Shown piece after piece: positions 34,901-49,900 of a DNA stretch of 64,000 nt; the first letter of the stretch is position 1, and each line of letters begins with the position of its first letter. Source of the DNA: Liolophura sinensis (lineage: Eukaryota; Mollusca; Polyplacophora; Chitonida; Chitonidae); contig NW_027018028.1 of the NCBI RefSeq assembly GCF_032854445.1, positions 1-64,000 of the forward strand. The letters are read 5' to 3'. Position numbers and translations under genes: made by a program. The notes beneath the pieces were generated by a model. It ran no database searches, was not told where the DNA came from, and saw nothing but the letters and a program-made list of their open reading frames with translations.

Positions 34901-37900
34901 CGCTAAACACCAATGTGCAATCGACAACACCCAAAGCAAGCAGCACTACTACGGCGCCTCTGGATACAAGTTTCTCTCAATCAAGTTTCTCCTCCACACG
35001 TCAAACTCCAAAAATGTGCGATTGGGTCTACCACATTTCCAAGCACAACCCAATCATCCAGTACCACGCTCAACACCACTCTGCAATCGACAACACCCAA
35101 AGAAAGCAGCACTACTACGGCGCCTGTAAATACAAGTTTCTCCCAATCAAGTTTCTCCTCCACACGTCAAACTCCAACATCCAGGACTGTGTCTACCACA
35201 TTTCCAAGCACAACCCAATCATCCAGTACCACGCTCAACACCACTCTGCAATCGACAACACCCAAAGCAAGCAGCACTACTACGGCGCTTCTGGATACAA
35301 GTTCCTCTCAATCAAGTTTCTCCTCCACACGTCAAACTCCAAAATCTGCGATTGGGTCTACCACATTTCCAAGCACAACCCAATCATCCAGTTCCACGAT
35401 CAGCAGCGCTGTGCAATCGAAAAGACCCAAAGCAAGCAGCACTACTACGGCGCTTCTGGATACAAGTTCCTCTCAATTAAATTTCTCCTCCACACGTCAA
35501 ACTCCAACAACCACGACTGGGTTTACCACATTTCCAAGCACAACCCAATCATCCAGTACCACGCTCAACACCAATGTGCAATCCACAACACCCAAAGCAA
35601 GCAGCACTACTACGGCGCATCTGGATAAAAGTTCCTCTCAATCAAGTTTCTCCTCCACACGTCAAACTCCAAAATCTGCGATTTTGTCTACCACATTTCC
35701 AAGCACAACAAAATCATCCAGTACCACGCTCAACACCACTCTGCAATCGACAACACCCAAAGCAAGCAGCACTACTACGGCGCCTCTGGATACAAGTTCC
35801 TCTCAATCAAGTTTCTCCTCCACACGTCAAAGTCCAACATCCAGGACTGTGTCTACCACATTTCCAAGCACAACCCAATCATCCAGTGCCACGCTCAACA
35901 CCACTCTGCAATCGAAAACACCCAAAGCAAGCTGCACTACTACGGCGCATCTGGATACAAGTTCCTCTCAATCAAGTTTCTCCTCCACACGTCAAACTCC
36001 AAAATCTGCGATTGGGTCTACCACATTTCCAAGCACAACCCAATCATCCAGTTCCACGATCAGCACCACTGTGCAATCGACAACACCCAAAGCAAGCAGC
36101 ACTACTACGGCGCTTCTGGATACAAGTTCCTCTCAATCAAATTTCTCCTCCACACGTCAAACTCCAAAAATCTGCGATTGGGTCTACCACATTTCCAAGC
36201 ACAACCCAATCATCCAGTACCACGCTCAATACCAATGTGCAATTGACAACACCCAAAGCAAGCAGCACTACTACCGCGCCTCTGGATACAAATTCCTCTC
36301 AATCAAGTTTCTCCTCCACACGTCAAACTCCAAAATCTGCGATTGGGTGTACCACATTTCCAAGCACAACCCAATCATCCAGTACCACGCTCAACACCAA
36401 TGTGCAATCGACAACACCCAAAGCAAGCAGCACTACTACGGCTCCTCTGGATACAAGTTTCTCCCAATCAAGTTTCTCCTCCACACGTCAAACTCCAACA
36501 TCCAGGACTGTGTCTACCACATTTCCAAGCACAACCCAATCATCCAGTACCACGCTCAACACCACTCTGCAATCGACAACACCCAAAGCAAGCAGCACTA
36601 CTACGGCGCCTCTGGATACAAGTTCCTCTCAATCAAGTTTCTCCTCCACACGTCAAACTCCAAAATCTGCGATTGGGTCTACCACATTTCCAAGCACAAC
36701 CCAATCATCCCGTACCACGCTCAACACCAATGTGCAATCGAAAACACCCAAAGCAAGCAACACTACTACGGCGCCTCTGGATACAAGTTCCTCTCAATCA
36801 AGTTTCTCCTCCGCACGTCAAACCCCAACAACCACGACTGGGTCTACCACATTTCCATGCACAACCCAATCATCCAGTACCACGCTCAACACCAATGTGC
36901 AATCGACAACACCCAAAGCAAGCAGCACTACTACGGCGCCTCTGGATACAAGTTTCTCCCAATCAAGTTTCTCCTCCACACGTCAAACTCCAAAATCTGC
37001 GATTGGGTCTACCACATTTCCAAGCACAACCCAATCATCCAGTACCACGCTCAACACCAATGTGCAATCGAAAACACCCAAAGCAAGCAGCACTACTACC
37101 GCGCCTCTGGATACAAGTTCCTCTCAATCAAGTTTCTCCTCCACACGTCAAACTCCAAAATCTGCGATTGGGTCTACCACATTTCCAATCACAACCCAAT
37201 TATCCAGTACCACGCTCAACACCAATGTGCAATCGACAACACCCAAAGCAAGCAGCACTACTACGGCGCTTCTGGATACAAGTTTCTGCCAATCAAGTTT
37301 CTCCTCCACACGTCAAACTCCAACATCCAGGACTGTGTCTACCACATTTCCAAGCACAACCCAATCATCCAGTACCACGCTCAACACTACTCAGCAATCG
37401 ACAACACCCAAAGCAAGCAGCACTACTACGGCGCTTCTGGATACAAGTTCCTCTCAATCAAACTTCTCCTCCACATGTCAAACTCCAAAATCCGCGATCG
37501 GGTCTACCACATTTCCAATCACAACCCAATCATCCAGTACCACGCTCAACACCAATGTGCAATCCACAACACCCAAAGCAAGCAGCACTACTACGGCGCC
37601 TCTGGATACAAGTTCCTCTCAATCAAGTTTCTCCTCCACACGTCAAACTCCAACAACCACGACTGGGTCTACCACATTTCCAAGCACAACCCAATCATCC
37701 AGTACCACGCTCAACACCAATGTGCAATCGACAGCACCCAAAGCAAGCAGCACTACTACGGCGCTTCTGGATAAAAGTTCCTCTCAATCTAGTTTCTCCT
37801 CCACACGTCAAACTACAAAATCTGCGATTGGGTCTACCACATTTCCAAGCACAACCCAATCATCCAGTACCACGCTCAACACCAATGTGCAATCGACAAC

Positions 37901-40900
37901 ACCCAAAGCAAGCAGCACTACTACGGCGCCTCTGGATACAAGTTCCTCTCAATCAAGTTTCTCCTCCACACGGCAAACTCCAAAATCTGCGATTGGGTCT
38001 ACTACATTTCCAAGCACAACCCAATCATCCAGTACCACGCTCAACACCAATGTGCAATCGACAACACCCAAAGCAAGCAGCACTACTACGGCGCCTCTTG
38101 ATACAAGTTCCTCTCAATCAAGTTTCTCCTCCACACGTCAAACTCCAACATCCAGGACTGTGTCTACCACATTTCCAAGCACAACCAAATCATCCAGTAC
38201 CACGCTCAGCACCACTGTCCAATCGACAACACTCAAAGCAAGCAGCACTACTACGGCGCCTCTGGATACAAGTTCCTCCCAATCAAGTTTCTCCTCCACA
38301 CGTCAAACTCCAAAATCTGCGATTGGGTCTACCACATTTCCAAGCACAACACAATCATCCGGTACTACGCTCAATACCACTGTGCAATGGACAACACCCA
38401 AAGCAAGCAGCACTACTACGGCGCTTCTGGATACAAGTTTCTCTCAATCAAGTTTCTCCTCCACACGTCAAACTCCAACAACCACGACTGGGTCTTACAC
38501 ATTTCCAAGCACAACCCAATCATCCAGTACCACGCTCAACACCAATGTGCAATCGACAACACCCAAAGCAAGCAGCACTACTACGGCGCTTCTGGATACA
38601 AGTTCCTCTCAATCAAGTTTCTCCTCCACACGTCAAACTCCAAAATCTGCGATTGGGTCTACCACATTTCCAAGCACAACCCAATCATCCAGTACCACGC
38701 TCAACACCACTCTGCAATCGACAACACCCAAAGCAAGCAGCACTACTACGGCGCCTCTGGATACAAGTTCTTCTCAATCAAGTTTCTCCTCCACACGTCA
38801 AACTCCAAAATCTGCGATTGGGTCTACCACATTTCCAAGCACAACCCAATCATCCAGTACCACGCTCAACACCAATGTGCAATCGACAACACCCAAAGCA
38901 AGCAGCACTACTACGGCGCCTCTGGATACAAGTTTCTCCCAGTCAAGTTTCTCCTCCACACGTCAAACTCCAACATCCAGGACTGTGTCTACCACATTTC
39001 CAAGCACAACCCAATCATCCAGTACCACGCTCAACACCAATGTGCAATCGACAACACCCAAAGCAAGCAGCACTACTACGGCGCTTCTGGATACAAGCTC
39101 CTCTCAATCAAGTTTCTCCTCCACACGTCAAACTCCAAAAATCTGCGATTGGGTCTACCACATTTCCAAGCACAACCCAATCATCCAGTACCACGCTCAA
39201 CACCAATGTGCAATCGACAACACCCAAAGCAAGCAGCACTACTACTGCGCCTCTGGATACAAGTTTCTCACAATCAAGTTTCTCCTCCACACGTCAAACT
39301 CCAAAATCTGCGATTGGGTCTACCACATTTCAAAGCACAACCCAATCATCCAGTACCACGCTCAACACCAATGTGCAATCGGAAACACCCAAAGCAAGCA
39401 ACACTACTACGGCGCCTCTGGATACAAGTTCCTCTCAATCAAAGTTTTCCTCCGCACGTCAAACCCCAACAACCACGACTGGGTCTACCACATTTCCAAG
39501 CACAACCCAATCATCCAGTACCACGCTCAACACCAATCTGCAATCCACAACACCCAAATCAAGCAGCGAGACTACGGCGCCTCTGAATACAAGTTTCTCC
39601 CAATCAAGTTTCTCCTCCACACGTCAAACTACAAAATCTGCGATTGGGTCTACCACATTTCCAAGCACAACCCAATCATCCGGTACTACGCTCAACACCA
39701 CTGTGCAATCGACAACACCCAAAGCAAGCATCACTACTACCGCGCCTCTGGATACAAATTCCTCTCAATCAAGTTTCTCCTCCACACGTCAAACTCCAAA
39801 ATCTGCGATTGGGTCTACCACATTTCCAAGCACAACCCAATCATCCAGTACCACGCTCAACACCAATGTGCAATCGACAACACCCAAAGCAAGCAGCACT
39901 ACTACGGCTCCTCTGGATACAAGTTTCTCCCAATCAAGTTTCTCCTCCACACGTCAAACTCCAACATCCAGGACTGTGTCTACCACATTTCTAAGCACAA
40001 CCCAATCATCCAGTACCACGCTCAACACCACTCTGCAATCGACAACACCCAAAGCAAGCAGCACTACTACGGCGCCTCTGGATACAAGTTCCTCTCAATC
40101 AAGTTTCTCCTCCACACGTCAAACTCCAAAATCTGCGATTGGGTCTACCACATTTCCAAGCACAACCCAATCATCCCGTACCACGCTCAACACCAATGTG
40201 CAATCGAAAACACCCAAAGCAAGCAACACTACTACGGCGCCTCTGGATACAACTTCCTCTCAATCAAGTTTCTCCTCCGCACGTCAAACCCCAACAACCA
40301 CGACTGGGTCTACCACATTTCCATGCACAACCCAATCATCCAGTACTACGCTCAACACCAATGTGCAATCGACAACACCCAAAGCAAGCAGCACTACTAC
40401 GGCGCCTCTGGATACAAGTTTCTCCCAATCAAGTTTCTCCTCCACACGTCAAACTCCAAAATCTGCGATTGGGTCTACCACATTTCCAAGCACAACCCAA
40501 TCATCCAGTACCACGCTCAACACCAATGTGCAATCGAAAACACCCAAAGCAAGCAGCACTACTACCGCGCCTCTGGATACAAGTTCCTTTCAATCAATTT
40601 TCTCCTCCACACGTCAAACTCCAAAATCTGCGATTGGGTCTACCACATTTCCAAGCACAACCCAATCATCCAGTACCACGCTCAACACCAATGTGCAATC
40701 GACAACACCCAAAGCAAGCAGCACTACTACGGCGCCTCTGGATACAAGTTTCTGCCAATCAAGTTTCTCCTCCACACGTCAAACTCCAACATTTAGGACT
40801 GTGTCTACCACATTTCCAAGCACAACCCAATCATCCAGTACCACGCTCAACACTACTCAGCAATCGACAACACCCAAAGCAAGCAGCACTACTACGGCGC

Positions 40901-43900
40901 TTCTGGATACAAGTTCCTCTCAATCAAACTTCTCCTCCACCTGTCAAACTCCAAAATCCGCGATCGGGTCTACCACATTTCCAAGCCCAACCCAATCATC
41001 CAGTACCACGCTCAACACCAATGTGCAATCCACAACACCCAAAGCAAGCAGCACTACTACGGCGCCTCTGGATACAAGTTCCTCCCAATCAAGTTTCTCC
41101 TCCACACGTCAAACTCCAACAACCACGACTGGGTCTACCACATTTCCAAGCACAACCCAATCATCCAGTACCACGCTCAACACCAATGTGCAATCGACAG
41201 CACCCAAAGCAAGCAGCACTACTACGGCGCTTCTGGATACAAGTTCCTCTCAATCTAGTTTCTCCTCCACACGTCAAACTCCAAAATCTGCGATTGGGTC
41301 TACCACATTTCCAAGCACAACCCAATCATCCAGTACCACGCTCAACACCAATGTGCAATCGACAACACCCAAAGCAAGCAGCACTACTACGGCTCCTCTG
41401 GATACAAGTTTCTCCCAATCAAGTTTCTCCTCCACACGTCAAACTCCAACATCCAGGACTGTGTCTACCACATTTCCAAGCACAACCCAATCATCCAGTA
41501 CCACGCTCAACACCACTCTGCAATCGACAACACCCAAAGCAAGCAGCACTACTACGGCGCCTCTGGATACAAGTTCCTCTCAATCAAGTTTCTCCTCCAC
41601 ACGTCAAACTCCAAAATCTGCGATTGGGTCTACCACATTTCCAAGCACAACCCAATCATCCCGTACCACGCTCAACACCAATGTGCAATCGAAAACACCC
41701 AAAGCAAGCAACACTACTACGGCGCCTCTGGATACAAGTTCCTCTCAATCAAGTTTCTCCTCCGCACGTCAAACCCCAACAACCACGACTGGGTCTACCA
41801 CATTTCCATGCACAACCCAATCATCCAGTACCACGCTCAACACCAATGTGCAATCGACAACACCCAAAGCAAGCAGCACTACTACGGCGCCTCTGGATAC
41901 AAGTTTCTCCCAATCAAGTTTCTCCTCCACACGTCAAACTCCAAAATCTGCGATTGGGTCTACCACATTTCCAAGCACAACCCAATCATCCAGTACCACG
42001 CTCAACACCAATGTGCAATCGAAAACACCCAAAGCAAGCAGCACTACTACCGCGCCTCTGGATACAAGTTCCTCTCAATCAAGTTTCTCCTCCACACGTC
42101 AAACTCCAAAATCTGCGATTGGGTCTACCACATTTCCAATCACAACCCAATCATCCAGTACCACGCTCAACACCAATGTGCAATCGACAACACCCAAAGC
42201 AAGCAGCACTACTACGGCGCTTCTGGATACAAGTTTCTGCCAATCAAGTTTCTCCTCCACACGTCAAACTCCAACATCCAGGACTGTGTCTACCACATTT
42301 CCAAGCACAACCCAATCATCCAGTACCACGCTCAACACTACTCAGCAATCGACAACACCCAAAGCAAGCAGCACTACTACGGCGCTTCTGGATACAAGTT
42401 CCTCTCAATCAAACTTCTCCTCCTCATGTCAAACTCCAAAATCCGCGATCGGGTCTACCACATTTCCAATCACAACCCAATCATCCAGTACCACGCTCAA
42501 CACCAATGTGCAATCCACAACACCCAAAGCAAGCAGCACTACTACGGCGCCTCTGGATACAAGTTCCTCCCAATCAAGTTTCTCCTCCACACGTCAAACT
42601 CCAACAACCACGACTGGGTCTACCACATTTCCAAGCACAACCCAATCATCCAGTACCACGCTCAACACCAATGTGCAATCGACAGCACCCAAAGCAAGCA
42701 GCACTACTACGGCGCTTCTGGATACAAGTTCCTCTCAATCTAGTTTCTCCTCCACACGTCAAACTACAAAATCTGCGATTGGGTCTACCACATTTCCAAG
42801 CACAACCCAATCATCCCGTACCACGCTCAACACCAATGTGCAATCGACAACACCCAAAGCAAGCAGCACTACTACGGCGCCTCTGGATACAAGTTCCTCT
42901 CAATCAAGTTTCTCCTCCACACGTCAAACTCCAAAATCTGCGATTGGGTCTACTACATTTCCAAGCACAACCCAATCATCCAGTACCACGCTCAACACCA
43001 CTCTGCAATCGACAACACCCAAAGCAAGCAGCACTACTACGGCGCCTCTTGATACAAGTTCCTCTCAATCAAGTTTCTCCTCCACACGTCAAACTCCAAC
43101 ATCCAGGACTGTGTCTACCACATTTCCAAGCACAACCCAATCATCCAGTACCACGCTCAGCACCACTGTCCAATCGACAACACTCAAAGCAAGCAGCACT
43201 ACTACGGCGCCTCTGGATACAAGTTCCTCCCAATCAAGTTTCTCCTCCACACGTCAAACTCCAAAATCTGCGATTGGGTCTACCACATTTCCAAGCACAA
43301 CACAATCATCCGGTACTACGCTCAATACCACTGTGCAATGGACAACACCCAAAGCAAGCAGCACTACTACGGCGCTTCTGGATACAAGTTTCTCTCAATC
43401 AAGTTTCTCCTCCACACGTCAAACTCCAACAACCACGACTGGGTCTTACACATTTCCAAGCACAACCCAATCATCCAGTACCACGCTCAACACCAATGTG
43501 GAATCGACAACACCCAAAGCAAGCAGCACTACTACGGCGCTTCTGGATACAAGTTCCTCTCAATCAAGTTTCTCCTCCACACGTCAAACTCCAAAATCTG
43601 CGATTGGGTCTACCACATTTCCAAGCACAACCCAATCATCCAGTACCACGCTCAACACCACTCTGCAATCGACAACACCCAAAGCAAGCAGCACTACTAC
43701 GGCGCCTCTGGATACAAGTTCTTCTCAATCAAGTTTCTCCTCCACACGTCAAACTCCAAAATCTGCGATTGGGTCTACCACATTTCCAAGCACAACCCAA
43801 TCATCCAGTACCACGCTCAACACCAATGTGCAATCGACAACACCCAAAGCAAGCAGCACTACTACGGCGCCTCTGGATACAAGTTTCTCCCAGTCAAGTT

Positions 43901-46900
43901 TCTCCTCCACACGTCAAACTCCAACATCCAGGACTGTGTCTACCACATTTCCAAGCACAACCCAATCATCCAGTACCACGCTCAACACCAATGTGCAATC
44001 GACAACACCCAAAGCAAGCAGCACTACTACGGCGCTTCTGGATACAAGCTCCTCTCAATCAAGTTTCTCCTCCACACGTCAAACTCCAAAAATCTGCGAT
44101 TGGGTCTACCACATTTCCAAGCACAACCCAATCATCCAGTACCACGCTCAACACCAATGTGCAATCGACAACACCCAAAGCAAGCAGCACTACTACTGCG
44201 CCTCTGGATACAAGTTTCTCCCAATCAAGTTTCTCCTCCACACGTCAAACTCCAAAATCTGCGATTGGGTCTACCACATTTCCAAGCACAACCCAATCAT
44301 CCAGTACCACGCTCAACACCAATGTGCAATCGGAAACACCCAAAGCAAGCAACACTACTACGGCGCCTCTGGATACAAGTTCCTCTCAATCAAAGTTTTC
44401 CTCCGCACGTCAAACCCCAACAACCACGACTGGGTCTACCACATTTCCAAGCACAACCCAATCATCCAGTACCACGCTCAACACCAATCTGCAATCCACA
44501 ACACCCAAATCAAGCAGCGAGACTACGGCGCCTCTGAATACAAGTTTCTCCCAATCAAGTTTCTCCTCCACACGTCAAACTACAAAATCTGCGATTGGGT
44601 CTACCACATTTCCAAGCACAACCCAATCATCCGGTACTACGCTCAACACCACTGTGCAATCGACAACACCCAAAGCAAGCATCACTACTACCGCGCCTCT
44701 GGATACAAATTCCTCTCAATCAAGTTTCTCCTCCACACGTCAAACTCCAAAATCTGCGATTGGGTCTACCACATTTCCAAGCACAACCCAATCATCCAGT
44801 ACCACGCTCAACACCAATGTGCAATCGACAACACCCAAAGCAAGCAGCACTACTACGGCTCCTCTGGATACAAGTTTCTCCCAATCAAGTTTCTCCTCCA
44901 CACGTCAAACTCCAACATCCAGGACTGTGTCTACCACATTTCTAAGCACAACCCAATCATCCAGTACCACGCTCAACACCACTCTGCAATCGACAACACC
45001 CAAAGCAAGCAGCACTACTACGGCGCCTCTGGATACAAGTTCCTCTCAATCAAGTTTCTCCTCCACACGTCAAACTCCAAAATCTGCGATTGGGTCTACC
45101 ACATTTCCAAGCACAACCCAATCATCCCGTACCACGCTCAACACCAATGTGCAATCGAAAACACCCAAAGCAAGCAACACTACTACGGCGCCTCTGGATA
45201 CAACTTCCTCTCAATCAAGTTTCTCCTCCACACGTCAAACCCCAACAACCACGACTGGGTCTACCACATTTCCATGCACAACCCAATCATCCAGTACTAC
45301 GCTCAACACCAATGTGCAATCGACAACACCCAAAGCAAGCAGCACTACTACGGCGCCTCTGGATACAAGTTTCTCCCAATCAAGTTTCTCCTCCACACGT
45401 CAAACTCCAAAATCTGCGATTGGGTCTACCACATTTCCAAGCACAACCCAATCATCCAGTACCACGCTCAACACCAATGTGCAATCGAAAACACCCAAAG
45501 CAAGCAGCACTACTACCGCGCCTCTGGATACAAGTTCCTCTCAATCAATTTTCTCCTCCACACGTCAAACTCCAAAATCTGCGATTGGGTCTACCACATT
45601 TCCAAGCACAACCCAATCATCCAGTACCACGCTCAACACCAATGTGCAATCGACAACACCCAAAGCAAGCAGCACTACTACGGCGCCTCTGGATACAAGT
45701 TTCTGCCAATCAAGTTTCTCCTCCACACGTCAAACTCCAACATTTAGGACTGTGTCCTACCACATTTCCAAGCACAACCCAATCATCCAGTACCACGCTC
45801 AACACTACTCAGCAATCGACAACACCCAAAGCAAGCAGCACTACTACGGCGCTTCTGGATACAAGTTCCTCTCAATCAAACTTCTCCTCCACATGTCAAA
45901 CTCCAAATCCGCGATCGGGTCTACCACATTTCCAAGCACAACCCAATCATCCAGTACCACGCTCAACACCAATGTGCAATCCACAACACCCAAAGCAAGC
46001 AGCACTACTACGGCGCCTCTGGATACAAGTTCCTCCCAATCAAGTTTCTCCTCCACACGTCAAACTCCAACAACCACGACTGGGTCTACCACATTTCCAA
46101 GCACAACCCAATCATCCAGTACCACGCTCAACACCAATGTGCAATCGACAGCACCCAAAGCAAGCAGCACTACTACGGCGCTTCTGGATACAAGTTCCTC
46201 TCAATCTAGTTTCTCCTCCACACGTCAAACTACAAAATCTGCGATTGGGTCTACCACATTTCCAAGCACAACCCAATCATCCAGTACCACGCTCAACACC
46301 AATGTGCAATCGACAACACCCAAAGCAAGCAGCACTACTACGGCGCCTCTGGATACAAGTTCCTCCCAATCAAGTTTCTCCTCCCACACGTCAAACTCCA
46401 AAATCTGCGATTGGGTCTACCACATTTCCAAGCACTACACAATCATCCGGTACTACGCTCAATACCACTGTGCAATCGACAACACCCCAAAGCAAGCAGC
46501 ACTACTACGGCGCTTCTGGATACAAGTTCCTCTCAATCAAGTTTCTCCTCCACACGTCAAACTCCAAAATCTGCGATTGGGTCTACCACATTTCCAAGGC
46601 ACAACCCAATCATCCAGTACCACGCTCAACACACTCTGCAATCGACAACACCCAAGCAAGCAGCACTACTACGCGCCTCTGGATACAAGTTCTTCTCAAC
46701 CAAGTTTCTACTCCACACGTCAAACTCCAAAATCTGCGATTGGGTCTACCACATTTCCAAGCACAACCCAATCATCCAGTACCACGCTCAACACCAATGT
46801 GCAATCGACAACACCCAAAGCAAGCAGCACTACTACGGCGCCTCTGGTTACAAGTTTCTCCCAGTCAAGTTTCTCCTCCACACGTCCAAACTCCAACATC

Positions 46901-49900
46901 CAGGACTGTGTCTACCACATTTCCAAGCACAACCCCAATCATCCAGTACCCACGCTCAACACCAATGTGCAATCGACAACACCCAAAGCAAGCAGCACTA
47001 CTACGGCGCTTCTGGATACAAGTTCCTCTCAATCAAGTTTCTCCTTCCACACGTCAAACTCCAAAATCTGCGATTGGGTCTACCACATTTCCAAGCACAA
47101 CCCAATCATCCAGTACCACGCTCAACACCACTCTGCAATCGACAACACCCCAAAGCAAGCAGCACTACTACGGCGCCTCTGGATACAAGTTTCTCTCAAT
47201 CAAGTTTCTCCTCCACACGTCAAACTCCAAAATCTGCGATTCGGTCTACCACATTTCCAAGCACAACCCAATCATCCAGTACCACGCTCAACACCACTCT
47301 GCAATCGACAACACCCAAAGCAAGCAGCACTTTTACGGCGCCTCTGGATACAAGTTCCTCTCAATCAAGTTTCTCCTCCACACGTCAAACTTCAAAATCT
47401 GCGATTGGGTCTACCACATTTCCAAGCACAACCCAATCATCCAGTACCACGCTCAACACCAATGTGCAATCGACAACACCCAAAGCAAGCAGCACTACTA
47501 CGGCGCCTCTGGATAAAAGTTTCTCCCAGTCACGTTTCTCCTCCACACGTCAAACTCCAACATTTAGGACTGTGTCTACCACATTTCCAAGCACAACCCA
47601 ATCATCCAGTACCACGCTCAACACCAATGTGCAATCGACAACACCCAAAGCAAGCAGCACTACTACGGCGCCTTTGGATACAAGTTCCTCCCAATCAAGT
47701 TTCTCCTCCACACGTCAAACTCCAAAATTTGCGATCGGGTCTACCACATTTCCAATCACAACCCAATAATCCAGTACAACGCTCAACACCACTGTGCAAT
47801 CGACAACACCCAAAGCAAGCAGCACTACTACGGCGCCTTTGGATACAAGTTCCTCTCAATCAAGTTTCTCCTCCGCACGTCAAACCCCAACAACCACTAC
47901 TGGGTCTACCACATTTCCATGCACAACCCAATCATCCAGTACTACGCTCAACACCAATGTGCAATCGACAACACCCAAAGCAAGCAGCACTACTACGGCG
48001 CCTCTGGATACAAGTTTCTCCCAATCAAGTTTCTCCTCCACACGTCAAACTCCAAAATCTGCGATTGGGTCTACCACATTTCCAAGCACAACCCAATCAT
48101 CCAGTACCACGCTCAACACCAATGTGCAATCGACAACACCCAAAGCAAGCAGCACTACTACCGCGCCTCTGGATACAAGTTCCTCTCAATCAAGTTTCTC
48201 CTACACACGTCAAACTCCAAAATCTGCGATTGGGTCTACCACATTTCCAAGCACAACCCAATCATCCAGTACCACGCTCAACACCAATGTGCAATCGACA
48301 ACACCCAAAGCAAGCAGCACTACTACGGCGCCTCTGGATACAAGTTTCTGCCAATCAAGTTTCTCCTCTACACGTCAAACTCCAACATCCAGGACTGTGT
48401 CTACCACATTTCCAAGCACAACCCAATCATCCAGTACCACGCTCAACACTACTCAGCAATCGACAACACCCAAAGCAAGCAGCACTACTACGGCGCTTCT
48501 GGATACAAGTTCCTCTCAATCAAACTTCTCCTCCACATGTCAAACTCCAAAATCCGCGATCGGGTCTACCACATTTCCAATCACAACCCAATCATCCAGT
48601 ACCACGCTCAACACCAATGTGCAATCCACAACACCCAAAGCAAGCAGCACTACTACGGCGCCTCTGGATACAAGTTCCTCCCAATCAAGTTTCTCCTCCA
48701 CACGTCAAACTCCAACAACCACGACTGGGTCTACCACATTTCCAAGCACAACCCAATCATCCAGTACCACGCTCAACACCAATGTGCAATCGACAGCACC
48801 CAAAGCAAGCAGCACTACTACGGCGCTTCTGGATACAAGTTCCTCTCAATCTAGTTTCTCCTCCACACGTCAAACTACAAAATCTGCGATTGGGTCTACC
48901 ACATTTCCAAGCACAACCCAATCATCCAGTACCACGCTCAACACCAATGTGCAATCGACAACACCCAAAGCAAGCAGCACTACTACGGCGCCTCTGGATA
49001 CAAGTTCCTCTCAATCAAGTTTCTCCTCCATACGTCAAACTCCAAAATCTGCGATTGGGTCTACTACATTTCCAAGCACAACCCAATCATCCAGTACCAC
49101 GCTCAACACCAATGTGCAATCGACAACACCCAAAGCAAGCAGCACTACTACGGCGCCTCTGGATACAAGTTCTTCTTAATCAAGTTTCTCCTCCAGACGT
49201 CAAACTCCAAAATCTGCGATTGGGTCTACCACATTTCCAAGCACAACCCAATCATCCAGTACCACGCTCAACACCACTCTGCAATCGACAACACCCAAAG
49301 CAAGCAGCACTACTACGGCGCCTCTGGATACAAGTTCTTCTCAATCAAGTTTCTCCTCCACACGTCAAACTCCAAAATCTGCGATTGGGTCTACCACATT
49401 TCCAAGCACAACCCAATCATCCAGTACCACGCTCAACACCAATGTGCAATCGACAACACCCAAAGCAAGCAGCACTACTACGGCGCCTCTGGATAAAAGT
49501 TTCTCCCAGTCACGTTTCTCCTCCACACGTCAAACTCCAACATTTAGGACTGTGTCTACCACATTTCCAAGCACAACCCAATCATCCAGTACCACGCTCA
49601 ACACCAATGTGCAATCGACAACACCCAAAGCAAGCAGCACTACTACGGCGCCTTTGGATACAAGTTCCTCCCAATCAAGTTTCTCCTCCACACGTCAAAC
49701 TCCAAAATTTGCGATCGGGTCTACCACATTTCCAATCACAACCCAATAATCCAGTACCACGCTCAACACCACTGTGCAATCGACAACACCCAAAGCAAGC
49801 AGCACTACTACGGCGCCTTTGGATACAAGTTCCTCTCAATCAAGTTTCTCCTCCGCACGTCAAACCCCAACAACCACGACTGGGTCTACCACATTTCCAT

